DNA of 64,000 nt, taken from contig NZ_CP085081.1 in NCBI RefSeq assembly GCF_023243115.1, positions 1,550,001-1,614,000 on the forward strand, in the 5' to 3' direction. Positions within the stretch are counted from its first letter, which is position 1, and each line of letters opens with the position of its first letter. The stretch is from Sediminicoccus sp. KRV36 (GTDB lineage: Bacteria > Pseudomonadota > Alphaproteobacteria > Acetobacterales > Acetobacteraceae). The position numbers and the translations under genes were made by a program. Positions 37,415 through 46,158 of the stretch are shown piece after piece. A model generated the notes under the pieces. That model had not been told where the DNA came from. It saw only the letters and a list, made by a program, of their open reading frames with translations, and did not search any database.

Positions 37415-38659
37415 TCAGGTGCGGATCAGGGGGCAGCCGCCATCCGCCAGCGGGCGGAAGGCGTCCTCGGCGGGGACGGTGGAGCGCAGCTTGTAGAAGT
37501 CCCACATGCCGCGGCTTTCGGCCGGCGCCTTCACTTCAAAGAGATAGGCCGGGTGGATCTTGCGGCCATCCTCGCGCACGCGGCCGGGGCCGAAGGCGTC
37601 ATCATCGGTGGGCATGCGCTTCATCACGTTGATGACCTCGATGCCGGAGGCCTTGGCCCGCGCGACGCCGACCTCCGCCACGGCCTTGAGGTAATGGATG
37701 GCGCAGGAATAGGTGCCCGCATGCTCCTGGTTGGGCATGTTGTCCGGTGTGCGGCGCAGGATGCGGGAAGCAAGGCCGCGCGTGCGGTCATTCAGGTCGT
37801 GGTAGAAGACCTCGCTCATCACCATGCCCTGCGCCGCTTCCAGGCCGATGGAGCGGATGTCCTGCACGAACATGATCATGCCGGCGAGTTGCTGGCCCCC
37901 TCCTTGTCTACTGGGCCTGGTCAGGCCGAATTCATGGGCCTGCTTCACGCAGTTCTGCATGTCCGCCGCCGCCATGGCGAGGCCGATGACCTTGGCGCGG
38001 CTGGCCTGCGCCTGGAGCAGGAAGGAGCTGAAATCGGAGGTGCCGGGGAAGGGGTAGCGGGCACTTCCCATCACCCGCCCGCCCGAGCGCGTGACGAATT
38101 GCGTCGTATCCCGCTCCAGCTGGTGGCCGAAGGCGTAGTCGGCCGTGATGAAGAACCAGCTGTCGCCGCCCGAGCGGACGGTCGCACCGCCCACCACATT
38201 GGCGAACATCCAGGTGTCATAGGTCCATTGGATGGTGTGTGTGGAGCATTGCGGGCCGGTGAGCGCGCTGGAAGCCGCACCCGAGGCCAGCTGGATCTTG
38301 TCCTTCTCCCGCACGAGGTTGGCGATGGCGAGTGCGATGGCGCTGTTGTTCACCTCGCAGATCATGTCCACGCCCTGGGTATCAATCCAGCGCCGCGCCA
38401 GGGCCAGGGCCGCATCCGGCCGATTCTGGTGATCGCCCGACAGCACCTCGACCTGGATGCCGCGCGCGGCGAGCCCCAGATCCTCGATCGCCTGGCTCAC
38501 GGCGGCGACGGAGGTGGGGCCGGAGGTGTCGCGGTAAGGCCCGCTCATATCCGCGAGCACGCCGATGCGGATGGTGTTGTCGCGCGCTTGCGCGTGTGCG
38601 GCGACCGGTGCTGCCGCAAGGGCGGCGGTCAACGCCCCGCGACGGGTGAGGTGGCTCAT
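37415..38659 (-). CDS. LIV-type ABC transporter substrate-binding protein
   Basis: A 414-residue type I periplasmic binding protein (branched-chain amino-acid class) with a signal peptide (MSHLTRRGALTAALAAAPV, cleavage AHAQA). Mature motifs are IRIGVLADMSGPYRDTSGP, GIQVEVLSGDHQNRPDAALALARRWID, and WFFITADYAFGHQLERDT. No permease or ATPase gene accompanies it, a common situation in soil alphaproteobacteria with many orphan binding proteins. Around residues 250-258 (nucleotides about 37890-37915) the sequence GLTRPSRQGGGQ is encoded by a run of codons rare in this genome (AGG, AGT, AGA, CAA, GGA), unlike the rest of the gene, and looks like a short insertion. The start at 38659 has GGAAAC upstream. 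Confidence 0.9.
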   Translation of the reverse strand: MSHLTRRGALTAALAAAPVAAHAQARDNTIRIGVLADMSGPYRDTSGPTSVAAVSQAIEDLGLAARGIQVEVLSGDHQNRPDAALALARRWIDTQGVDMICEVNNSAIALAIANLVREKDKIQLASGAASSALTGPQCSTHTIQWTYDTWMFANVVGGATVRSGGDSWFFITADYAFGHQLERDTTQFVTRSGGRVMGSARYPFPGTSDFSSFLLQAQASRAKVIGLAMAAADMQNCVKQAHEFGLTRPSRQGGGQQLAGMIMFVQDIRSIGLEAAQGMVMSEVFYHDLNDRTRGLASRILRRTPDNMPNQEHAGTYSCAIHYLKAVAEVGVARAKASGIEVINVMKRMPTDDDAFGPGRVREDGRKIHPAYLFEVKAPAESRGMWDFYKLRSTVPAEDAFRPLADGGCPLIRT

Positions 38660-38691
38660 GGCGGTTTCCATCCCTGATTTTCCAGGGATGC

Positions 38692-38715
38692 TGCGCGGGG
38701 TTTTCGCCCCGCGCA
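38692..38715 (-). terminator. Stem-loop after dctM
   Basis: A perfect 9-bp stem (TGCGCGGGG at 38692-38700 with CCCCGCGCA at 38707-38715) and a 6-base loop, seven bases past the dctM stop on the minus strand. No T-run follows. A second, weaker hairpin (38671-38688, TCCCTG/CAGGGA) follows directly in the leader of the binding-protein gene, overlapping the approach to its ribosome site. Confidence 0.55.
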
Positions 38716-38722
38716 AGCGTCT

Positions 38723-40000
38723 TCAGCGAAACAGCAGGTCGGGCAGGAACATCACGATGGCCGGCACATAGGTGATGACCATGAGGCAGGCGAAGATCAC
38801 GCCGATGAAGATGGGCAGATAGCGCATCATCCGATCAATGCTGGTGCCGGCCACCTGGGCGGCGGCAAAGAGGTTCACGCCGAAGGGCGGCGTGATCATC
38901 CCCATGGCCAGGTTCACCACCATCACCGTGCCGAAATGCACCTGGTTGATGCCCAGCCGCTCCGCCGCTTCCGCGAGGATCGGGGCGAGAACGATGATGG
39001 AGGCCGAGGTCTCGACGAACATGCCGACGACGAAGAGGAACAGGTTCACGCCCAGCAGATAGAACATCGGCCCGTCGAAGGTCTGTACGATGAGCTCCGC
39101 CGCCGCATCCGGCACGCCCTGCCGGTTCAGCAGCCAGGAAAACAGTCCGGCGCAGGCGATGATGAACATGATGACGGTGGAGCTGATCACGGATTTCTTG
39201 AGGATCGGGTAAAGGTCCCGCAGGCCTATCTCGCGGTGCAGGAACATGCCCACCAGCACGGCATAGACCACGGCAATGACGCTCGCCTCGGTCGGCGTCG
39301 TGATGCCGCCGTAAATGCCGCCGAGCACGACGAAGGGCATGCACAGCGCGAAGCCGGCCTGCCGGGTGGCCGTCAGGAAGGGCAGCCGGCCCTCGCCGTC
39401 ATTCTTCCCCCAGCCGGTGATGCGGCACCAGACCAGGACGGTCACGATCAAGGCGCCGCCGATGAGGAAGCCCGGGCCGAAGCCCGCCATGAACAATTCG
39501 GGGATGCTCGTCTGGGTGGTGACGCCGTAGAGGATCATCGGGATGGAGGGCGGGATGATGACGCCCAGTTCAGCGGCGGTCGCCATCAGGGCAGCCGCGA
39601 AGGCCACCGGATAGCCGGCCTTGATCAGGGCCGGGATCATCACCGCGCCAATGGCAAAGGTGGTGGCGACGGAGGAGCCTGAGATGGCCGCGAAGATCAT
39701 GCAGGTGACGATGCAGGTGGCCGGCAGGCCGCCCTGCACGCCGCCCACGATGGATTTCGCGAAATCCACCAGCCGCCGCGAAATGCCGCCCACATCCATC
39801 AGGTTGCCGGCCAGGATGAAGAAGGGGATCGCGGCCAGGGGAAAGCGGTCCAGCGAGACATAAAGCTGCTGTGCGGCGACGATCAGCGGGAAATTCGTGA
39901 AGCCCGCCACGCCGACGACGGCGGCGATGCCGATGGCGACCGCGACCGGGATGCTGGCTGCGAACAGCACCAGCATCGCGGTGAGCATGAAGGAGCTCAT
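38723..40000 (-). CDS. dctM: TRAP transporter large permease
   Basis: A 425-residue integral membrane protein of the DctM family with about 12 hydrophobic segments. Recognisable stretches are FPLAAIPFFILAGNLMDVGGISRRLV, GGLPATCIVTCMIFAAISGSSVATTFAIGAVMIPALIKAGY, AELGVIIPPSIPMILYG and GMITPPFGVNLFAAAQVAG. It translocates a solute, driven by a sodium gradient, together with DctQ and the DctP binding protein. Its ATG overlaps the dctQ stop (ATGA). Confidence 0.95.
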   Translation of the reverse strand: MSSFMLTAMLVLFAASIPVAVAIGIAAVVGVAGFTNFPLIVAAQQLYVSLDRFPLAAIPFFILAGNLMDVGGISRRLVDFAKSIVGGVQGGLPATCIVTCMIFAAISGSSVATTFAIGAVMIPALIKAGYPVAFAAALMATAAELGVIIPPSIPMILYGVTTQTSIPELFMAGFGPGFLIGGALIVTVLVWCRITGWGKNDGEGRLPFLTATRQAGFALCMPFVVLGGIYGGITTPTEASVIAVVYAVLVGMFLHREIGLRDLYPILKKSVISSTVIMFIIACAGLFSWLLNRQGVPDAAAELIVQTFDGPMFYLLGVNLFLFVVGMFVETSASIIVLAPILAEAAERLGINQVHFGTVMVVNLAMGMITPPFGVNLFAAAQVAGTSIDRMMRYLPIFIGVIFACLMVITYVPAIVMFLPDLLFR

Positions 40001-40587
40001 ACCGCCATCTCCAGCTCTTCGGCCTGGCGATCAAGGAATTGCCCCAGCGCGCCCAGCACGGCGAAGGCGGCCCCGATCGGCAGCGCTGCGTAGCCCCAGC
40101 TGATGGAGACTTCGAGGCCGGCCATCTCCTGGAATTTCACCCGCTCGGCCATGATCCAGCCGAACCAGAACAGCACCCCCATTAGTGAGAGATTGCCGGC
40201 CAGCACCGCGGCTTCGATCCCGCGCCGGATCCTGCCGCGCGAATAGCGATGCGCCATGTCGATCGAGACGAGGGAGCCCGTGCGGATCGCGGCGGCGAGG
40301 CCGATGAAAGCCATCCAGATCAGCGCCGTGCGCACCAGTGCCTCGGACCAGATGGAGGGGGTTTCCGTGGCGAAGCGGGCCACCACCTGCCAGAAGCCGG
40401 CAAACACCGCGACCAGCAACGCCGCAATGGCGATGGCGGTAGCGATGCCGGTGGTGATGCGGTCCGCCATCAGCAGGGCGCGGCGGATTTGCGCGCGCGG
40501 GCCATAGGCTTCCTGGCCCACCCATATGGCGGCCAAGACCAGCGCGAATGTGCCGCCCAGCACGATGATCAGCGGCAGGATGTTCAT
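39997..40587 (-). CDS. dctQ: TRAP transporter small permease
   Basis: A small membrane protein of about 196 residues with four or five helices. Motifs typical of DctQ are VFAGFWQVVARFATETPSIWSEALVRTALIWMAFIGLAAAIRTGSLVSIDM and a final WGYAALPIGAAFAVLGAL helix. The N-terminal helix (residues 1-22) precedes a cytoplasmic stretch and is somewhat longer than usual. ATG 40587 is used here; a GTG at 40596 has the better-spaced GAGGGG site and is equally plausible. It is separated from dctP by a terminator-like hairpin and coupled to dctM. Confidence 0.9.
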   Translation of the reverse strand: MNILPLIIVLGGTFALVLAAIWVGQEAYGPRAQIRRALLMADRITTGIATAIAIAALLVAVFAGFWQVVARFATETPSIWSEALVRTALIWMAFIGLAAAIRTGSLVSIDMAHRYSRGRIRRGIEAAVLAGNLSLMGVLFWFGWIMAERVKFQEMAGLEVSISWGYAALPIGAAFAVLGALGQFLDRQAEELEMAV

Positions 40588-40613
40588 GGGATTCACGCGC
40601 GATGGCCCCTCAA

Positions 40614-40645
40614 GCAAAAAGCCGCGGGAGGGTCATCCCGCGGCT
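40614..40645 (-). terminator. Intercistronic terminator between dctP and dctQM
   Basis: On the minus strand, 22 bases after the dctP stop, a perfect 10-bp stem (arms 40636-40645 and 40620-40629, AGCCGCGGGA/TCCCGCGGCT) with a 6-base loop is followed at once by TTTTT. This is the textbook form of an intrinsic terminator. Placed before dctQ it would let most transcripts end after dctP, giving excess binding protein over permease. Confidence 0.75.
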
Positions 40646-40667
40646 GACGTTACTGGTATGCGGCGGC

Positions 40668-41645
40668 TTATTGCGCCGGGCGCCAGTCGCGGATGCGGCG
40701 CAGCAGGGCGGCGTCCATCGTGCGCTCCCATTCGGCGAAGGCGGGGGCCAGCGCCTCCTGGAAGGCGGAGGTGTTGACGGTGGTGATCACCGTCATGCCG
40801 CGGCGGCGCAGTTCATCCACGCCGCTCGCTTCATCGGCGGTCACGCGGGCGCGGTTGGCATCCTGGGCCGCCTTGGCGGCGGCCATGAAATGCGCGCGGT
40901 CAGCGGCGGGCAGCCGCTGCGTGGTGGCCGGGTTGCAGATCATGACGGCCGGCGAATAGACGTGGTTGGTCAGCGTCATGTAGCGCTGCACCTGGTTCAG
41001 GTTGTTCGCCACGATGACGGAGATGGGATTTTCCTGCCCGTCCACCGTGCCCTGCTGCAAGGCGGGGACGAGTTCGGAGAAGGCCATGGGCGTGGGCAGC
41101 GCGCCCAATTGGGTGAAGGCCCGCATGTGCACCTGGTTCTCCATGGTGCGGACCTTCAGGCCGCGCATATCGGCCGGCAGGTTCACTTCGCGCCGTGAAT
41201 TCGTCAGGTGGCGAAAGCCGTTTTCCGTCCAGATCACGCCATGCAGGCCGCGCGCCGAGAAGCGGCCCAGCACCTGCTGGCCGATCTCGCTGTCCAGCAC
41301 GCCGCGGGCATGGGCCGTGTCACGGAACAGGAAGGGCACGTCGAAGATACGCACTTCAGGGACGAAATTGCCGACGGGACCGGTCGAGGTGAAGGTGCAG
41401 TCAATCGTGCCGATCTGCACGCTCTCGATCATCTCGCGCTCGTTGTCGTTACGCTGGACGACGACGCGGTACCGGTTGTTGGTCAGCCGTTCGAAGGTTT
41501 CCTTGAAGGCGATCGGGCCAGCGCCGGTGTGGCTGTTGGGGGGCAAAGCATGATGGATGGTGATTTGCGTCTGCGCGCGGGCGGGTGCGGCGGCAACCAG
41601 GGCGGCGAAGCCGGCCAAAAGGGCCGAACGACGGAACAGGGACAT
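40668..41645 (-). CDS. dctP: TRAP transporter solute-binding protein
   Basis: A 325-residue periplasmic DctP-family protein with signal peptide (MSLFRRSALLAGFAALVA, cleavage ARAQT). Family motifs are ITIHHALPPNSHTGAGPIAFKETFERLTNNRYRVVVQ, VRTMENQVHMRAFTQLGALPTPMAFSELVPALQQGTVDGQENPIS (the Arg and the helix that clamp a carboxylate ligand) and the EWERTMDAALL end. The ligand is most likely an organic acid. A strong GGAGGAAAAC site precedes the ATG. It is divergent from the N-acyl-D-amino-acid deacylase gene, making acylated amino acids or related carboxylates reasonable candidate ligands (inference). Confidence 0.93.
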   Translation of the reverse strand: MSLFRRSALLAGFAALVAAAPARAQTQITIHHALPPNSHTGAGPIAFKETFERLTNNRYRVVVQRNDNEREMIESVQIGTIDCTFTSTGPVGNFVPEVRIFDVPFLFRDTAHARGVLDSEIGQQVLGRFSARGLHGVIWTENGFRHLTNSRREVNLPADMRGLKVRTMENQVHMRAFTQLGALPTPMAFSELVPALQQGTVDGQENPISVIVANNLNQVQRYMTLTNHVYSPAVMICNPATTQRLPAADRAHFMAAAKAAQDANRARVTADEASGVDELRRRGMTVITTVNTSAFQEALAPAFAEWERTMDAALLRRIRDWRPAQ

Positions 41646-41758
41646 GTTTTCCTCCAGACTTTCTGTTTCCCGGATACGTTATTAGGGTGCCTCGGCGCAA
41701 CATGGCTTTTGCCGTCATCCTGTTCCATGATGCCAATGATCGCTTTGGGGGAATGTCC

Positions 41759-43237
41759 ATGACGCTGCGTTGTGACCTTGTGATTCGGGACGCCACCGTC
41801 CTGGATGGCACCGGCGCGCCGCGCTTCACCGCCGATGTCGCGGTGGAGGGGGACCGCATCGTGGCCGTTGGGCAATTGGGCAGTGCCTCCGGCCAGGAGG
41901 AAGTCGAGGCCCGGGGCCTCGCTCTCGCCCCCGGCTTCATTGATGCGCATACGCATGATGACCGCGCCGTGATCTGCGGCCCCGAATGCATGCACTGCAA
42001 GACGAGCCAGGGCGTCACCACCGTGGTGGTCGGCAATTGCGGCGTCAGCCTCGCACCGCTGCGCCTGTCCAACCGCCCGCCGCCGCCGCTCGATCTGCTG
42101 GGCGATGAAAGCTGGTTCACCCTGGGCGGCTTCGGCGAATACGCCGAGGCGCTGGCGCGCAAGCCCACCTCGGTCAACACCTTCGCGTTTTGCGGCCACA
42201 TGTCGCTGCGCGTGGAAGCCATGGCGGGCGATGTCTATCGCGCCGCGAATGACCGCGAGATCGCCCATATGCAGGAGCGCCTGCGCGGCGCCCTGCGGGA
42301 GGGTGCCGGCGGCTTCTCGACCGGCCTCTACTATCCCCCCAACGCCCAGGCGCCGACCGAGGAGGTCATCGCCATCGCGGAAGTCCTGCGCGAGGAAGGC
42401 GGGCTCTACGCCACCCACATGCGCGACGAAGCCGATTTCGTGATGGAAAGCATCCGCGAGACGCTGCGCGTGGGCCGCGAGGCGGGCACGGCGGAGCAGC
42501 CGCTCGAAGTCGTCATCAGCCATCACAAATGCAGCATGAGCGAGAATTTTGGCCGCTCGCGCGATACGCTGGCGCTGATGGACCGCATGGGGCAGGACCA
42601 GCCGGTCGCCTATGACGTCTATCCCTATCCGGCCGGCTCGACTGTGCTGATGCCCGACAAGCTGCGCCAGGATGTGCCGGTGCAGATCACCTGGTCCATC
42701 CCGCATCCCGAAATGGCGGGCCGCAACCTCGATGACATCGCGCAGGAATGGGGTGTCACGCGCCGCGCGGCGGCGGATCGCCTGCTGCCGGCGGGTGCCA
42801 TCACCTTCATGATGGATGAGGCGGATGTGCGGCGCATCATGGCGCATCCGCGCGCCATGATCGGCAGTGACGGCATCCCGCATGACGCCAAGCCGCATCC
42901 GCGGCTCTGGGGCACTTTCCCGCGCGTCCTGGGGATGTATGCGCGGGACCTCAAGCTCTTCACGCTGGAGAGCGCGGTCCACAAGATGACCGGCCGCGCG
43001 GCGCAGGTCTTCGGCCTGCCCGATCGCGGCGTGATCCGCGCCGGCGCCTTTGCCGATCTCGTGCTGTTCGATCCCGCCCGGGTGCGGGACAACGCGACCT
43101 ATGCCGAGCCCATGCTGGTCTCGGACGGGATCGCGCAGGTGTGGTGCAACGGGGTGCGGACGCATGTCGAAGGGCAGGGGCCGGGCCATGCGGCACCTGG
43201 CCGATTCCTGGGCAATCCCAGGCTCAAAGCCGCCTGA
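41759..43237 (+). CDS. N-acyl-D-amino-acid deacylase (amidohydrolase)
   Basis: A 492-residue amidohydrolase of the D-aminoacylase type. The composite barrel begins CDLVIRDATVLDGTGAPRFTADVAVEGDRIVAVG, then the metal-binding APGFIDAHTHDD, SQGVTTVVVGNCGVSLAP with the bridging Cys, GLYYPP, THMRDEADF, ISHHKC and the catalytic Asp region MIGSDGIPHD; the C-terminal KMTGRAAQVFGLPDRGVIRAGAFADLVLFDP stretch closes the family pattern. It releases D-amino acids from N-acyl forms in the cytosol. The start at 41759 has GGGGGA; an ATG at 41753 overlaps that site. It is divergent from the TRAP transporter and probably shares a substrate with it. Confidence 0.92.
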   Translation: MTLRCDLVIRDATVLDGTGAPRFTADVAVEGDRIVAVGQLGSASGQEEVEARGLALAPGFIDAHTHDDRAVICGPECMHCKTSQGVTTVVVGNCGVSLAPLRLSNRPPPPLDLLGDESWFTLGGFGEYAEALARKPTSVNTFAFCGHMSLRVEAMAGDVYRAANDREIAHMQERLRGALREGAGGFSTGLYYPPNAQAPTEEVIAIAEVLREEGGLYATHMRDEADFVMESIRETLRVGREAGTAEQPLEVVISHHKCSMSENFGRSRDTLALMDRMGQDQPVAYDVYPYPAGSTVLMPDKLRQDVPVQITWSIPHPEMAGRNLDDIAQEWGVTRRAAADRLLPAGAITFMMDEADVRRIMAHPRAMIGSDGIPHDAKPHPRLWGTFPRVLGMYARDLKLFTLESAVHKMTGRAAQVFGLPDRGVIRAGAFADLVLFDPARVRDNATYAEPMLVSDGIAQVWCNGVRTHVEGQGPGHAAPGRFLGNPRLKAA

Positions 43238-43656
43238 TGGCGGCGCATCCAGAGGATTCGGTGGTCATGCAACCGGGAACCATCAGGCGGGCCGCAATTG
43301 TCGGGGTGGGCATCCTGGCGGCTGTTGCGGTTGTTGCCACCGTCTGGCCGGATCATCGGCCGGTGACCCCGCTTGAGATCTATCTGCGCCAGGGCACGCG
43401 CCAGGCGACGGATGCGCTGAAGCGTGATGTGGACCAGCTCTCGCCACGCGGGGCCGATCCGGGCCCGGCGGTGCAGCGGCTGAACACGCTGGGCTTCAGC
43501 TGCACGGCCCCCGCCGGGGCGACCGGCGAGTGGAATTGCACCATGCGTCGCCCGCTGGAAAACCGGCAGATGCTGTCCATGGAAGTCATTCTCCGCGTGG
43601 ATCGCGGCAATGTGACGGAGAGCACGGCGCGCATCTGGGAACAGGGTGCCCGTTGA
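43237..43656 (+). CDS. Small single-span membrane protein (hypothetical)
   Basis: A product of up to 139 residues: a short cytoplasmic start, one transmembrane helix (AAIVGVGILAAVAVVATVW, about residues 18-36) and a periplasmic domain of about 95 residues with a pair of cysteines (FSCTAPAG; WNCTMRR) that could form a disulfide. The ATG at 43237 overlaps the deacylase stop (TGATG); an ATG at 43267 behind GAGGA is the alternative and leaves a 129-residue protein. The family is not recognised. Its end overlaps the start of the ThDP enzyme gene. Confidence 0.7.
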   Translation: MAAHPEDSVVMQPGTIRRAAIVGVGILAAVAVVATVWPDHRPVTPLEIYLRQGTRQATDALKRDVDQLSPRGADPGPAVQRLNTLGFSCTAPAGATGEWNCTMRRPLENRQMLSMEVILRVDRGNVTESTARIWEQGAR

Positions 43657-45292
43657 CGACCAACCCGAACGGAAACAGCCCTTGACCACTGCCGCTGAAC
43701 GCCTTGTCGCCTTCCTGGTGGGACAGGGCATGGACCGCGCCTTTTGCGTGCCGGGCGAAAGCTACATCGCGCTGCTGGATGCGCTGCATGACGCGCCGAT
43801 GGATCTTGTGGTCTGCCGGCATGAGGGCGGGGCCGGCTTCGCCGCCATCGCGGACGCGAAGCTGACCGGACGCCCCGGCGTGGTGCTGGTCAGCCGCGGC
43901 CCCGGCGCCTGCAACGCTGCCATCGCGCTGCACACGGCCGAGCAGGATGCGGTGCCGCTGATCCTGCTGATCGGCCAGGTGGAAGCGCGCGACCTGCGGC
44001 GCGACGCCTTCCAGGAGATCGACTACCTGCAGATGTTCGGCGGCTTCTGCAAATTCGTGGGCGAGGCGACGCGGCCGGACCAGGTGCCCGAACTCATCGC
44101 CCGCGCCTATGCGGCGGCGATGCAGGGCGTGCCCGGCCCTGTGGTGCTCTCCCTGCCCGAGGATGTGCTGGCGATGGCCTGCGGGGCCGCCGCACCCGCG
44201 ATCACGCCCGCGCGGCCCGCCCTGCCGGCGCCGGCCGAGGTCGCCCGCATCTCCGATCTGCTGCACGCGGCCGAGCGGCCGATCCTGCTCGCTGGCCATG
44301 GCTTCGAGAGCGAGGCGGGGCGCGCGGCGCTGGCGCGCTTCGCGGCCGCCTGGGAGATTCCGGTCGCGGTGTCCTTCCGCCGGCAGGATCTGTTCGACAA
44401 TGCCAGCCGCTTCTATGCCGGCGATCTGGGGCTGCGGAACCCCGATGCGCAGCGCGCGGCCTTTGCCGAGGCGGACCTTATCCTCGCCTTCGGCACGCGG
44501 CTGACGGACATCACGACGCAAGGCTATTCCTGGCCGGCACCTGGCCAGCGCCTCGTGCATCTTTGCGCCGATCCGAAGCACCTGAACTGGCACTTCCCGG
44601 CCGAGGTCGCGACCACGGCGGACCCTGTTTCGCTGATGACCGTGCTCGGCGCCCCCGGCAAGCGCCCGCCACGCGGCGAGTGGATCGCCCGGCTGCGTGC
44701 CCTGCATGTGGCCGATTGCGCCGTCATCCCGCGCGACTGGCCGGATGGCCTGGCCTTTGCCGAGGTGGCGCAGGCGGTGCATGCGGCGCTGCCGGCGGAT
44801 GGCATCATCACGCTGGATGCCGGCACCTTCGGCGCGCCCTTCTATCGCAAGGTGAATTGGCGGCCGGGCCAGCGGCTGCTGGTGCCGGTCTCGGGCGCCA
44901 TGGGGTTCGGCGTGCCGGCCGCCGTCGCCGCGGCACTTCGCTGCCCCGGCCGGACTGTGGTCTGCGGCGTGGGCGATGGCGGCATCCTGATGACAGGCGG
45001 CGAAATGGCGGTGGCGCTGGAGCGGCGATTGCCCATCAAGCTGCTGCTCTCGGAAAACCTGGGCTACGCCTCGATCCGCATCCATCAGGAGCGCGAGCAT
45101 CCGGGGCGGGTCAGTGGCACCATGTTCGCCAACCCCGATTTCGCCCATTGGGCGCAGGCCTTCGGGCTGCCCGTCACGCGGGTGAATGCGCGCGATGACT
45201 TCGCCGCCATGCAGGCCGCCATCGCGGCACCTGGGCCGGCCGCGATTCTCGTGAAAACCTCGATGCAGGCGGTGCTGCCCCATGTCTCCTGA
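43646..45292 (+). CDS. Thiamine-diphosphate enzyme, acetolactate synthase-like
   Basis: A 548-residue ThDP-dependent enzyme with the three-domain POX/ALS order. The N domain begins TTAAERLVAFLVGQGMDRAFCVPGESYIALLDAL and has the catalytic Glu in CRHEGGAGFAAIADAKLTG; the middle domain is FAD/ADP-like; the C domain holds GDGGILMTGGEM followed by the Asn of LLLSENLGY, the Mg-ThDP motif. It lacks the features that would single out true biosynthetic ALS, and no regulatory subunit follows, so sulfoacetaldehyde, oxalyl-CoA or benzoylformate-type chemistry remain open. The GTG at 43646 overlaps the previous gene by 11 bases; TTG at 43682 behind ACGGAAAC is an alternative start. The next gene overlaps it by 11 bases. 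Confidence 0.88.
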   Translation: MPVDDQPERKQPLTTAAERLVAFLVGQGMDRAFCVPGESYIALLDALHDAPMDLVVCRHEGGAGFAAIADAKLTGRPGVVLVSRGPGACNAAIALHTAEQDAVPLILLIGQVEARDLRRDAFQEIDYLQMFGGFCKFVGEATRPDQVPELIARAYAAAMQGVPGPVVLSLPEDVLAMACGAAAPAITPARPALPAPAEVARISDLLHAAERPILLAGHGFESEAGRAALARFAAAWEIPVAVSFRRQDLFDNASRFYAGDLGLRNPDAQRAAFAEADLILAFGTRLTDITTQGYSWPAPGQRLVHLCADPKHLNWHFPAEVATTADPVSLMTVLGAPGKRPPRGEWIARLRALHVADCAVIPRDWPDGLAFAEVAQAVHAALPADGIITLDAGTFGAPFYRKVNWRPGQRLLVPVSGAMGFGVPAAVAAALRCPGRTVVCGVGDGGILMTGGEMAVALERRLPIKLLLSENLGYASIRIHQEREHPGRVSGTMFANPDFAHWAQAFGLPVTRVNARDDFAAMQAAIAAPGPAAILVKTSMQAVLPHVS

Positions 45293-45995
45293 TATTCTCG
45301 CGCAGCTGGCGCCCACCGGCGTGCTGCGCGCCGGCATCAATATGAGCAATTTCCTCCTGGTGATCGGGCGCGATGCCGCGGGCGATCCGGAAGGGGTCTC
45401 CCCCGGCATGGCGCGGGCCATCGCTGAACGGCTCGGCGTGCCGGTGCGCTACATGCCCTATCCGCGCCCCGGCGAATTGGCCGATGCCGTGGGGCAATGG
45501 GATATCGGGCTGATCGGCGCCGAGCCGCAGCGGGCGGAAAAGATCGCCTTTACCCCCGCCTATGCCGAGATCGAGGCGACCTATCTGGTGCGCGGCGATT
45601 CTCCCATCACCACGCTGGCGCAGGTGGACCGGCCTGGCATCCGCATCGCGGTGACGGCGCGCGCCGCCTATGATCTCTGGCTGGAGCGCAATATCCATTC
45701 GGCGACCTTGCTGCGCGCGGAGAGCCTGGATGGCGCCTTCGAGCTGTTCCAGCGCGAGGGCCTGGAGGTGCTGGCCGGCCTCAAGCCGCGCCTGCTGAGC
45801 GATGCCGAGGCGCTGCCCGGCGCGCGCATCCTTGAGGGAAGTTTCACCACGGTGCAGCAGGCCATCGGCACGGCGCGCGCCAATCTGGCCGCGGCGGCGT
45901 GGCTGCATGATTTCGTGGAGGAGGCGAAGGCGAGTGGGCTGATCGCGAGCCTGATCGCGAAGCACCAGGTGCGCGGCCTCACGGTCGCGCGCTGA
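45282..45995 (+). CDS. Substrate-binding-domain (SBP_bac_3-like) protein without a signal peptide
   Basis: A 237-residue protein with the polar amino-acid-binding fold: TGVLRAGINMSNFLLVIGRDAAGDPEGVSPGMARAIAERLGVPVRYM, then DIGLIGAEPQRAEKIAFTPAYAEIEATYLV and GIRIAVTARAAYDLWL. Normally such proteins are exported, yet this one starts MSPDILAQLAPTG with no hydrophobic leader, and an earlier start is excluded by the 11-base overlap with the ThDP gene. It is therefore probably cytoplasmic and may be a ligand sensor or an enzyme-like variant (compare cyclohexadienyl dehydratase, which shares the fold) serving the coupled ThDP enzyme. Confidence 0.8.
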   Translation: MSPDILAQLAPTGVLRAGINMSNFLLVIGRDAAGDPEGVSPGMARAIAERLGVPVRYMPYPRPGELADAVGQWDIGLIGAEPQRAEKIAFTPAYAEIEATYLVRGDSPITTLAQVDRPGIRIAVTARAAYDLWLERNIHSATLLRAESLDGAFELFQREGLEVLAGLKPRLLSDAEALPGARILEGSFTTVQQAIGTARANLAAAAWLHDFVEEAKASGLIASLIAKHQVRGLTVAR

Positions 45996-46129
45996 GGGGG
46001 AACCAGGCGCATGCCGGTTCCTGGCCGCGTGGGGCGTTTCCTCCGCAGCGCAGCATAAAAACTTTATTTGTAATCAGTAATTTGTATCCCCTGACGCAGG
46101 GTTCCTCAAAAAGATCGGTGATTGCTTCA

Positions 46130-46158
46130 TTGACATTGTTTGGAAACTTACCAGTTTC
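46130..46158 (+). promoter_or_regulatory. Candidate promoter and TetR-type operator for the RND pump
   Basis: TTGACA at 46130-46135 is a consensus -35 box, and the inverted repeat GAAACT (46143-46148)-TACC-AGTTTC (46153-46158) falls in the spacer and -10 zone downstream of it, 28 bases before the adaptor-gene ATG. A repressor bound here would block polymerase directly. The product of the TetR-family gene at the end of the same operon is the obvious candidate. Confidence 0.55.
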
